DNA of 64,000 nt from Euphorbia lathyris (lineage: Eukaryota; Streptophyta; Magnoliopsida; Malpighiales; Euphorbiaceae), in assembly GCF_963576675.1 (NCBI RefSeq), contig NC_088913.1:14955001-15019000 (forward strand). Direction: 5' to 3'. Below are positions 11,572 to 21,256 of the stretch, one piece after another. Each line of letters starts with the position of its first letter. The stretch's first letter is position 1. Made by a program: the position numbers and the translations under genes. The notes under the pieces are model-generated. The model was given only the letters and a program-made list of their open reading frames with translations, was not told the origin of the DNA and ran no database searches.

Positions 11572-11723
11572 ATAGGTTGAAAACCCGCAAAGGGCGACCT
11601 ATGCAACAATAAGGGAAATCCCAATGGGTGAAAACCCGAAAGGGCACTCATTTAAAAATTCCGGGATAGTAAAAGGAGAGAAGAAAAATCGCCGGGATCC
11701 GAAAACCGAAAGGCGGGTCCTGG
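11572..11723 (+). other. Three consecutive RNA stem-loops after pol (element A)
   Basis: Units at 11572-11602, 11623-11652 and 11692-11723 share one design: an outer stem of 8-9 pairs, GAAAA, then a small inner hairpin CCC(GC)AAAGGG or CC-GAAA-GG. Outer stems are ATAGGTTG/CGACCTAT, AATGGGTG/CACTCATT and CCGGGATCC/GGGTCCTGG, allowing G-U pairs. The stem sequences differ but pairing is kept, which argues for a structured RNA. An A-rich run (11531-11560) separates the pol stop from unit 1. The following stretch to 11999 shows nothing else and would be 3' UTR of the antisense gene. Confidence 0.7.
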
Positions 11724-11999
11724 TAACAATAGTTATGACTTGAGCAATTACAAAAACAATGTATAAGAGACTAAGTATTTCTGTTGTTTGTAAATAAATA
11801 AAGGCATGAATATATTTGACGAGAATGATTGGAATCATCATAATCTACCGAATGCATGGTAATATGAATCACGAGTTATACATTTCCTATCCTACTTTTC
11901 ACAAAAAGCCTACCTACTATCCACCCAACTCCCTATACATCAGCTATACATCGGAGAAACCCTAATAAAAGCTACAAAGCAACAATGAAAGCTACGAGC

Positions 12000-14900
12000 C
12001 TAATACGGAGGGAGGTCCCAATAGTTCTCAAAGTCTCTCAGGTGGGATGCCCGCTCCGCAGATAGTGTCTCCTCGGCAGCACGCGCTCTCTCTTCAGAAA
12101 CTCGCGCTCTCTCATCAGAAACCCGTGCTCTCTCATCAGCAGCTCGTGCTCTCTCCTCGGCAGCAAGGCGTCTGATCGACTCATCACGTGCCCTCTCCTC
12201 GACGGCAAGGCGACCCTCAGTCTCCCGTCGCATCACCCCCGACCAGTGGTCGTTCCTCTCTTGATACACATGACCAACTCGGGCATCAGCTTCCCGCACT
12301 AGCTCGCTCTGTCTCCGCTCATGGGCATGAAGATCACTCTACAAAAAAAAAAAAAACAGATAAGAGGCAGCATAGGCAAAAACATAAATCATACATACAT
12401 GCATACATTTCACTACACTAAAGTACAATAATGATACATACCAGGTGGTCGGTGCAGCGCAAGCTGAGGCAATCTCGTAGGAAGCCAGATAGATCCACGT
12501 AGTCTGTACAGGTCTCCCTAGTGGTCAATGAAGCGTCCGAGGGATCAAACGGGACCCTCGAGGAGAAGATAGGAGGGGCCGCCTCAAATCCCGCGTAAGG
12601 TGTCCCAGACTCGTCATAGCGGATCGTAGCATAATCCCTCCCGTAGCCTGGTATGGGCACGCCTATGGACGATCTCTCCGATCGGGCTGCGCTGGAGGAC
12701 TCGCCGACGAAGTAGGGCTGCTCGCGCGCTGGTGTCTGAGTCTGAGTGCCATCAAAAAAATCAGATAAGTGGGCACTCCTCCAAGATCCCTCCTGCAAAA
12801 AAAAAACACACACAATAAAACCTCCGAGCATATCGTAAATAAAATGAAGGGGGAACGGAATCACTTACCGGAACCTCCGCCTGACCAAAGACGGCCTCGA
12901 CCGCCTCTCTTGAAAACACGTTCGCCACTGGATCTACCTCCATCGCTGCCGCCGGGGCATCCCTCGCGCTCAGCAAAGTAGACAAATAAGGCTCGCGCCC
13001 CCCGGCATGAACCCAGACTACTCTACCGACAAAATGACGGGTCAGATCTTGACGAATGGTCGATAAGGGCAGAGTCCGCACAGCGAACATGGAAATGGGA
13101 ATCTCCCCCGGCGTCCAGTGAACATCACTCACTCCGGTGATGCCTCGATCTCCCAAATACCACGCCCGCACACAAGGGCCGGTGAGCACGCACTGCTGCT
13201 CCTGGATCATCGATGCGTATGCATAATCAGGGCCGAAGTCAAGATCATCCCACCTGAACTTAATCTAAAGAAAAATGCACAAAGAGAAAGTCAGAGGGAC
13301 TCAAACAAAAATCTAGCATGATTAGGCAACATCTACCTGTCCCAGGGTCAGCGAGTCGATCCGATCCAGAAGCCGCGACACGGTCCGACTCCTCTCAGCA
13401 CTCAAATCAAAATCCCTCCATCGGGTCATGAAGGGCGGCCTCGGTACTCTCAGTCGAGGTCGAGACCGGCTAGGAAGGATGTGTCTCTCGTATGCCCACA
13501 CCTGCGGTAAAAATGAGGACTAGGAGTGTGAAAAATGCGAAAAAGACAAGACGGATAAGTCAAGAAGGCGTCACGTACCAGCAGGGCAAAGGTATAACCG
13601 GCGAAGTCCTTGCGCTTCCGGCAAGTCAGATCCAAGAACTTGTAAAGAAAGGCTAAGCCTGCCCCTGCCCAATCATAAGAAGCCGCTGCATCCAGATCGC
13701 TAAGTGCCTGAATGAGACCTGCGTGTACCTTCCCGCCCTTCGTGCGGAAAATCGTCTCACTCAGAGCATATACTAAGAAACTACGAACCGCCAGGTTGGT
13801 AGCGTCAGTCTCGCAGAAATCACGTCTACTCAAGAGGCTCGCGGTAGAGACAAACTTCGCCGGAGTAGACTTGGCGCATAGACGAACTCCCGATCCAATC
13901 AAGGTAGCAAGCCTAGCAGGGTCGACCCGTGGTCGCATCATACCAAAGTGGAAAGGGACGGGAGTGTTGCTCCCTCGCAATCCTGTCAACAGCGAAAAAT
14001 CTCGAGGCGAGATGGTCATCTCCCCAAAGGAAAGGTGGAAGGTGTGGGTCGAGTCAACCCACCGCTCGCATAAGGCCCGTAGGCCAAAAGGATCACACAC
14101 CCCGTTGGTGTGGGGCAGCGCTGCAATAAAGGGCTCGAAGCCCAACTCGCGCATGCGGGCTCTCGTCGCGGCACCTAGCCTATCATACCATGAGAGAACC
14201 TCGGCGGTGGTCCCCGAAATCTCAATGAACTAAAAAGGAACAAGATAAGAAAATTTAAATACAGCTCCTAAAGCAGGCAATTGAAAAGAACGCGTTAAGA
14301 CTAGGTATTCTTCCATTTTCTAACCTAGAGACATCCGGTCAGTTAGGACCAATTTTCTGCAAAAAATCTCTCATGTAGGGTCCTTCACGTAAGGTTGAGT
14401 CAATTCTTTGATCCACTCTCGTCTGCGGCGACGAGGAGCGTAGATTAGGTTTTACTATTCATGTACGTTAACGGGCATTAGGTAAGTTTTTACTATTCAC
14501 GTTGTTTTCACTATTTACGTGCACTATTCACGTTTTTACTATTCACGTGCATTAGCTAAGTCTTTACTATTCACGTTGTCACTATTCACGTACATTAGCT
14601 AAGTTTTTACTATTCACGTGTACTATTCACATTTTCACTATTCACGTGCGTTAGCTAAGTTTTTACTATTCACGTGCATTAGCTAAGTTTTTACTATTCA
14701 CGATGTCACTATTCACGTTTTTACTATTCACATGCACTATTCACGTTTTTACTATTCACATCGTTTTTACTGTTAACATGCATAAATTCGTAGTGTACTA
14801 TTCACATGCATATAGCGCGCATTCTTACAAAAACAAACAGGTGTTACGTGTAAATAAAGGAATTCACGTTTTCTAGCTAAAGTCCTCTAAGGCAGTCTAA

Positions 14901-15096
14901 GAGTTAGCATGCAAATCATGTTCGTATAGGAGTGCTAAATCCTAGAGTTCAAATCAAATAAAAGTGAGAAACCACTTACCTCGTTGCAGCGTGTCCTGCT
15001 CAAGTGTGTTGTAGGGTCGTGGAAGGTATCCACTCTATCCAGGTTTACATAAACCTCATCCATGCCTCGGGTGCCATCCCATTCGTCTAAATCCAT
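12000..15096 (-). CDS. Antisense plant mobile domain (PMD) protein gene of element A, six exons, open reading frame intact
   Basis: Exons (minus strand): 15096-14980, 14229-13579, 13501-13337, 13264-12869, 12792-12442 and 12338-12000. All introns are GT-AG and phase 0, and the joined frame is 672 residues with no internal stop. Exon 2 and the start of exon 3 carry the PMD fold found in MAIN/MAIL-type proteins and in Tat antisense ORFs: the FHLSFGEMTIS motif, a later SFLVYALSETIF segment, YDWAGAGLAFLY, and WAYER. Exon 6 is a coiled coil of ERAR heptads ending in DFENYWDLPPY. A TATA box lies 80 bp upstream of the ATG. Role unknown; PMD proteins are tied to silencing and genome stability in Arabidopsis. 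Splice sites are inferred from sequence and identical placement in B and O. Confidence 0.85.
14455..14800 (-). repeat. Tandem ACTATTCACGTG-type repeats in intron 1 of the antisense gene (A)
   Basis: About 350 bp of imperfect repeats of (TTTTT)ACTATTCACGTGCATTAGCTAA, varying from 12 to 28 bp. Several copies contain the palindromic G-box CACGTG (for example near 14544, 14616, 14642 and 14668). They lie inside the 750-bp first intron, downstream of the antisense promoter, where plant introns often carry enhancers. Equivalent arrays are at 25719-26003 (B) and 46547-46925 (O). Confidence 0.75.
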
Positions 15097-15147
15097 CCCG
15101 AGAATAATCCAAATTGAAGTCTAGTGAGAGAAAGAGGAGAGAGAAGG

Positions 15148-15182
15148 TGTGGGGTTGAAATGAAACCCCACCACCTTATATA
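15148..15182 (-). promoter_or_regulatory. TATA promoter of the antisense PMD gene (A)
   Basis: On the minus strand TATATAA occupies 15182-15176 and is followed by a pyrimidine-rich 5' leader (CTTCTCTCTCCTC) and the ATG at 15096. The spacing suits a start near 15148. The same arrangement is kept in B (25305-25311) and O (47339-47333), so it predates all three copies. Confidence 0.7.
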
Positions 15183-15535
15183 GGAAAAGGGAATGGCATT
15201 CCCGTAAATAGTGAAAAAAGTACGATTTGACATAAAGGTAAAAAGTAAATAATTAATTACCAGGTGCACAGACCTCCGATTTGCAGTCCGTTTCAGCCTG
15301 CATTTCTCCCAGACAGTGACTAACATTGTCAAAACATCAATTCCAGACAACAGCTAATTTTTACAGAACAGTGACACCAGTCGAAATACAGACGACAGTC
15401 AACAGAAAAACAATCAGTAGTCTATTTCATTTCGGACTCAGACGTGTGCCCATCGAATCGTCAAGATGATAGCTCTAGTGAGAAAATACAGACAACCGTG
15501 TGGTAAGAAAATCCAAAAACAGAACCCGCTTTTTT
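15183..15535. other. Non-coding spacer between antisense promoter and 39-bp array
   Basis: No reading frame of substance and no recognised motif. Probably upstream promoter sequence of the antisense gene; conserved in B (24955-25300). Confidence 0.5.
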
Positions 15536-15955
15536 GCCATTTGACTCACGGTCGCAGACCGGAGTTGCTTTTGAGCCATTTGACTCACGGTCGCAGACCG
15601 GAGTTGCTTTTGAGCCATCTGACTCACGGTCGCAGACCGGAGTTGCTTTTGAGCCATCTGACTCACGGTCGCAGATCGGAGTTGCTTTTGAGCCATCTGA
15701 CTCACGGTCGCAGATCGGAGTTGCTTTTGAGCCATCTGACTCATGGTCGTAGACCGGAGTTGCTTTTGAGCCATATTTACCTAAGATCGTAGACTAGGGT
15801 AGCGGTTTAGCCATTATCCCCACAGTCGTAAATCAGGGTAGCTGTTTAGCCATTATCCCCGTAATCTTGAAATAGGGTAGCTGTTTAGCCATTATCCCCG
15901 CGGTCATAAACTAGGGTAGCTATTTAGCCATTATTCCCGCGATCGTGAACTAGGG
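15536..15955. repeat. 39-bp tandem repeat array (element A)
   Basis: About eleven 39-bp units in two subtypes. Six carry GCCATCTGACTCACGGTCGC-like sequence and GACCGGAGTTGCTTTT; the rest are a diverged GCCATTATCCCC type. Each first-type unit contains the inverted repeat CGGTC-GCA-GACCG and the bZIP/GCN4-type site TGACTCA. Because 39 is a multiple of 3, the array is open in several frames, which is not evidence of coding. It ends about 170 bp before the polypurine tract. Confidence 0.85.
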
Positions 15956-16126
15956 TGCAGCCCGAAGCAGAGTCTGATGCAGTCAGAGAGCAACGCCAGA
16001 GCGCGCAGCGCAAAGGTCAGGTATGTTTCCTCCTACTCGTTACGTGTCTTTTACTTTTATATGTTCTACATTGCATGTGTTACGTTAGTAAAAACGTTTT
16101 CAAACCACACACATCACTGTCAAAAT

Positions 16127-16139
16127 AGAAAAGTAGGGG
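16127..16139 (+). other. Polypurine tract of element A
   Basis: AGAAAAGTAGGGG lies four bases before the LTR start at 16144, the position needed for plus-strand priming. Kept in B (24270-24282, minus) and, with changes, in O (48408-48420). Confidence 0.8.
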
Positions 16140-16143
16140 CAAC

Positions 16144-17403
16144 TGTAGACACCGAGTCGGAGGACCTGTGACGAAAACCTGAAACAAGGCGGTCGAAGCG
16201 ATTGATTCCGGAAGTTTTGAAAAAATATATAAAGAATAATAAGCTGAGGAAAATTAACGGCACAACGCGGGCACACAACGGCATCCCGCACGCGGACGAT
16301 GATGGTCGAACGCCCGCTTGACGGCTCGAGACGTGCGCGCGGCGTCCGTCGGACGCACCGCGAGTGGCACGCTCTCGACGCCCGAGCAATGCCTGGGACC
16401 GCTGGCGGTGCGCGCCCTCGTAGGCCGTTGAGCACACGTGCCTGGCAGCGCGAGGCGCGCATTCGGCGGCCGCGACGTGCGAGCGTCTAGCTGCGCGGAA
16501 CGTGCGCTCGACGGCCACGGAGTGCACGCGTCCGACGGCACGGGGCATGCCCCGGGGGTCACCGGACGGACACCCAACCACGTCGGGCGAACACCCAACG
16601 CGTCGGGCGGACGCCCGACGAGGGTTGGGCGCGGGCGCCCAACCTCGCGTTGGGCGCTCACCCAACGCCGTTGGGCGATCGCCCAACATTGTTGGGCGGC
16701 CGCCCAACAAGGTTGGGCGGTAGCCCAACACTAGGTTGGGCGGCCGCCCAACCACAATGGGCGACGCCCAATTTTTTTTGGGCGTCGCCCATTGTTCCGG
16801 GATCCGTTTCCCTATATAAGGGCACGGATCCCAAGGAAAAAAGGGGAGAGGAGAAAAAGGAGGAAGCCTTTTTGGGGGAAAAACTTTCTCACTCTAAACA
16901 TTTTTAGAGAGAGAGAGAGTGGATTTTTTGAGAAAAATATTTTTTTTTCTCAAAAATTCCAAATTTCCTAAGTTCAATTTTTACTAAATTTTTATTAATA
17001 TCGGGAGCTCGCGGTTCGTGGAATCAATCGGCTTCGACTGTCAGATACCGAATCAAAGGTATTATCCGAGGACTAGACTCTTTATTTTATTTAATTTATT
17101 CTCTCCTTCTATTTATTTTTTTATGCTATAGTTTTTATTCCTTTAGTTATTTATTTATTTTGTCACGTTTTATTTAATTAACGTATTTATTTAATTTTCG
17201 TTTCGTGTTAAATAAAATTCGGTTTTGTTTTAAAATAAAAACCTCGTTTTGGATATCCCAATACGAACCATGATCCGATAAAAAGGTAGTTCGGGTATCA
17301 AAAATGTTGTAATTATAAGTTTTTAAATTTAAAAGAGGTTTCCAAATAACATTTTAAAATAAAAACTTCGTTTTAGGAACTTCCGTGTTCGGCTATGATC
17401 CAT
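16144..17403 (+). repeat. Partial 3' LTR beside element A, cut at an abrupt junction
   Basis: Begins TGTAGACACC and follows the A LTR through CTATGATCCAT, then switches at 17403/17404 to gag sequence of element O. It has an 11-box palindrome array (16564-16790) and a TATA box (16813-16819). The remaining ~1.8 kb of LTR is missing. Its divergence from the O 3' LTR rules it out as O's partner. Several private bases and array units match B rather than the A 5' LTR. Confidence 0.85.
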
Positions 17404-20400
17404 GAAGGATGACAAGAGTGGCAGTAAGCACAATGAGAATGAGGTGAATGATGGCCCTCGCTTTGGGAACGAGGAGGATTATCAGGATTATATCCGAAAG
17501 CAGCTTGAGAAAGAGAAGGCTAAGGAAGAGGAGTGGAAGCAACACATCACGCAGGAGGTGCAGGACCTACGTGGGGGAAGTTCCGGGAGCCAGGACTTTT
17601 ATAACCTGAAGAACTGCTTATCGGCGACCGCCTTGCCTTTGAAATTCCGGCTCCCTGACATGAAAAAATTCGACGGAACTGGGGATCCCACGGCCCACAT
17701 GAATCAATATGTCGCTGTGATGAAGCACACGATCTTGACCGAAGATCAGGTCCTGGGGCTATTCAATACGTACTTGGAGGGGGCTGCCCTCACTTGGTTC
17801 CACGCGTTGCCGATGGTGACGAAGAGGGATTGGAAGGAGTTGGCAAAGTCGTTCATCGCTCAGTATAGCTTCAATACTATGCTCGAGGTCAACCTGAAGG
17901 AGCTTGAGAGCACTAAGCAACAAACTGGGGAGTCCTTTTCGGATTTCGTAAGGAGATGGAGGGCTAAGGCCGCAGTTATGAAGCAGAAACCGCTTGAGCA
18001 GGATCAGATCAGAATGGTGGTTGGCAACACACTGCCGTATATTAAGAATGAGCTGCGGTACATACCGTTTACCGACTTCAATCAGATGTATAGTTGTGCC
18101 TTTACAGTAGAAGGAGATGGGGAGCCGAAGAAAGCTTACGCTAAGTGGACAAAATCGGGATATAGTGCCGGAGGGCTAAGCGCGAGTACAGAGTCTGCGG
18201 CAGTGAAAGTACTGGATCTTAATGCCATTGAGAAAAGGCGGTTCGCCAAGTTTGATCAGACCTACGCAAAAGTTTTCAAGTGATTGCAGAAGAAAGGGTT
18301 GTTGAAGGCCCTTACTCTGTATAACAAGGCTCCGCCCACTCCACAGATATAGGCTAGAGGGTATTGCGAGTTCCACAGTAACTACGGGCATACTATCGAG
18401 AATTGTGAGAGGTTGAAATACGAGATCCAAGATCTGATAGAGGAGAAGAAGATAGTCGACCCTGCGTTAGCAAACCCCTCCACTAGGCGTAATCCATTGC
18501 CTAATCATAGGGTGAGCGCGATTGGGTCTGGACTCGAGGAGAGTTTTGTAGTGGAATCATTTGGAAAGGATGTAGAGGAGTTGTTGGATTTTGACGAAAT
18601 CAGCAATGTTGGAAGTGGATTGTACGTATCCTTCCTTGGTAAGGAGCCGGTAGATGAGCCGATGTATGGGGGATTAGATGGCGGAGCGCCGTATGATGAA
18701 GATAGTGCCGAAGAGACTGGAGAAGGGTCATCTCGGGCTATTGTGCCGGAATTGGGTTTGTTCAGTGGAGTGGAGAATCCTAATACGCATATGCATGAAT
18801 ATATGTGTGACATGTTTGTCGAGTTTTTTGGAGCCGATGAGATTGCTCAGTGGTTCCACCATTCGTTGGTAGGTGAGCCCCTGAGGTGGTTCCGCTCGTT
18901 GCCCGACTCCTACAAGAATGATTGGGAAAGGTTGTCGGATGCGTTCCTCGAGAAGTATAAGAAAGTTAAGGATAAAACCGCAGAGCGCTTTGCGATGCAA
19001 ATTGGGCCCATCAAGCGTCCGCTACCGAGGGTTAGCAAGTATAATGGCAACAAGGATCCGATGGAGCACCTTTACTTCTACTTGTCAGCCACGGGGCCTC
19101 TGGGTTTCAACGAGGAAGAGATTACAAGTTTGTTTTGTAATTCGCTGATGGGCGAGCCGTTGACATGGTACATGCACTTGCCGATGCGCATCAAGTGTGA
19201 TTGGGCCGCGATGACCAAGAGGTTCCTTAAGGAATATGCGGTTTGGACGCTAGCAGAGCAATCTCCGGAATCACCTTCCTACGATACCCCTGAAGTAGTA
19301 TTAGCCATGCCCAAATTTGACGGATATCGAGATCCTGCCGAGCACGCAAGGTTATTCCGCAACCACATGTATGACGCCGGGTTCCCTCAGGATGAGTTAC
19401 ACAAGCATTTTCCGGAAACTCTCACAGGGGATTCCTGGTTGTGGCACCTGGGGTTGTCCGAGGAAGTAATGGGTCATTGGGTGCCTCTCCGTGATGCCTT
19501 CTTGTCAAAGTATGTGATATTTATTCCATGGACGGGGTCCATAGAGGAATTGGATCGGGTTAGGCAGTTCCCCGAAGAACCGTTTGTGGATTACGCCAGG
19601 AGGTGGAGGTACCACTACGAGCTATACCGTGAGAAGCTGAGCGATAAGGTACAGTTGATGTGCATACAAAGAGGCACAATTCCGATAGCGGCCAGAAGGA
19701 TGAACAGAGTGGTTCTCCGAGACTTTGATGAATTGATTGGTTGGGCTATGTATGGATCGGCGGATCCCTTCTATTTGAATCCAAACGTCCCTCACGTGAT
19801 GGACTTAATGATCGTGGACATCTGGGAGAGCTCCTCGGATGAGGAGGATGCTAACCAAAGAACCCCTATCAACATTTGGGATGAATCTGATGACGAACCG
19901 AAAGTCGCGGTCATGACAAGGTCGGGACGAGTGGCCGAGGGAAAGGCACCTGTCGTAGAAGCTGAGGTAGGGGAGGGATCGGCTCCTAAACCGGACGATC
20001 AGGTCATAGAGCAGTTTAAGAAAACACAGGCTAAGTCTATAGTATGGGAAGTTTTGTGCCACTCCAAGTACCATCATGAGAATCTGATGAAAGAGCTGCA
20101 GAGTTTGGTTATTTCTACCGATACTGAGCCGGCAGTATTAGTAGGGGCAATCATGGCTAGGAAGAAGACCGAAATCACGTTCACCGACGAGGATCTACCA
20201 GAAGAGGGCAAGGCTCACAACAAGCCTTTATACATCCGAGCTGAAATTAACGGGAAGAAGACTAGCTGTGTGATGGTCGATGATGGATCGGCCATTAATG
20301 TTTGCCCGCTAAAGCTCTTGTCTAAGTTAGGAGTGGAAAGAGGAGACTTGACGGCCTCGGAAACTATGATCCAGGCTTATGATGATAGCCGTAGGCACAT

Positions 20401-21256
20401 CGAGGGAGTTTTTAAAGCAAAGCTGAAGGTAGGGCCGCATGAGGAAGAGACAGAGTTCACAGTGCTGGACATCCCTGTAACCTTTGCCGTTTTGTTGGGA
20501 CGCCCATGGTTCCACAAGTTAGGAGGTGTGCCCTCCATGCTCCACCAGATGATCAAGTTTCCCTTCGGGGATGAAGTAGTGACAATCCCAGCAGAAAGAT
20601 TAAGTTCGGTGGCAGCATTAGGAATTGAGCCTCAGCTTTTCTCCGGGTTCCAAGTTTCCAGGATCTTCAAATCCAGCATGACCGCTGATGTGATTAAAAT
20701 GATGAAATGGGGTTTTATCCCCGGTATGGGCTTAAGAGCGCACCATCAGGGTTTGCCAGAATCTCCGGACTTCAAGAGTCAGAAAACCCATAGGGGTTTG
20801 GGATATGAGCTAAGAGGTCCGTCCAACATCGGCATCAAAGGAAAGATGGGTTTGAAGAAGTATTTTATGAATGAAGGCCACGGGAAGGTTTACTCTGGGA
20901 CCCCCGAGTCATGGACTAGCTCCGAAGGGAAGATTCTGTCGGGTTTCGAGATCTTCAATGATGTTGCTAGCTGGGGCGAAAGAGAGGCAAGCTGCTTCGT
21001 CGAGGAAATCATGACGCTAGATTTAAATGCCGAGGAGCAGGTCATCACTATTGAGGCCACTACGGGAGCGACAAATAAGCCCAGCACTTCAAAAGCCTAT
21101 GATAACCCCGGGAACCCTGATGATGAAAATTGTATTACCGCTTTATTTGAATCTGACGATGTACTTACCCACGTTATCAATGAAATGAGTTCTGTTTTGC
21201 TTACTTGCTTGATGTTGATTCTTATCGTTCCATGCATTCTCATTCATATAACATGC
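17404..21256 (+). pseudogene. gag-pol: Element O gag, protease and start of RT region, left part
   Basis: The first ~55 codons of gag are missing. All four capsid-like modules are recognisable, including the two full ones with an RRW C-domain segment. TGA at 18281-18283 and TAG near 18352 break the frame between module 1 and the zinc knuckle. A long frame from 18413 then runs through modules 2-4 and the complete aspartic protease, whose active-site DDGS is at 20279-20290; this is the block A lacks. A one-base loss near 21190 shifts the frame before the insertion of B at 21257. Confidence 0.88.
21252..21256. repeat. Target-site duplication of element B, left copy (CATGC)
   Basis: CATGC precedes the B terminus TGTTAGACG and is repeated after the other terminus at 41322-41326. 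One copy removed, the flanks align continuously with the same place in A (8248). Confidence 0.93.

Larger units (their letters stand above)
1..17403 (+). mobile_element. Element A: Tat/Retand-like Ty3/gypsy retrotransposon, truncated at both ends
   Basis: Order on the plus strand: 5' LTR (first ~81 bp lie outside the window), primer-binding site, leader, gag, pol without protease, antisense PMD gene, tandem repeats, polypurine tract and the first 1260 bp of a 3' LTR. The Tat assignment rests on the domain order RT, RNase H, a second (archaeal-type) RNase H, integrase without a visible chromodomain, and on the antisense gene after pol; this set is described for the Tat lineage (Ogre, Retand). 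The right LTR is cut at 17403 and joined to another element's gag, so no target-site duplication can be checked. Sense genes carry several disabling lesions. Confidence 0.9.

Noticed and set aside
15466..15792. Repetitive protein frames over the 39-bp array (also 24612-25021 and 47619-48068)
   Set aside because: Period 39 is divisible by 3, so frames stay open in both directions by arithmetic; no gene structure.
15536..15955. CRISPR-like array
   Set aside because: Units are direct tandem copies without unique spacers, in a plant retrotransposon.
16144..17403. Reading this LTR piece as the 5' LTR of element O
   Set aside because: It is nearly identical to A and B LTRs but clearly diverged from the O 3' LTR, and it follows the A polypurine tract directly.
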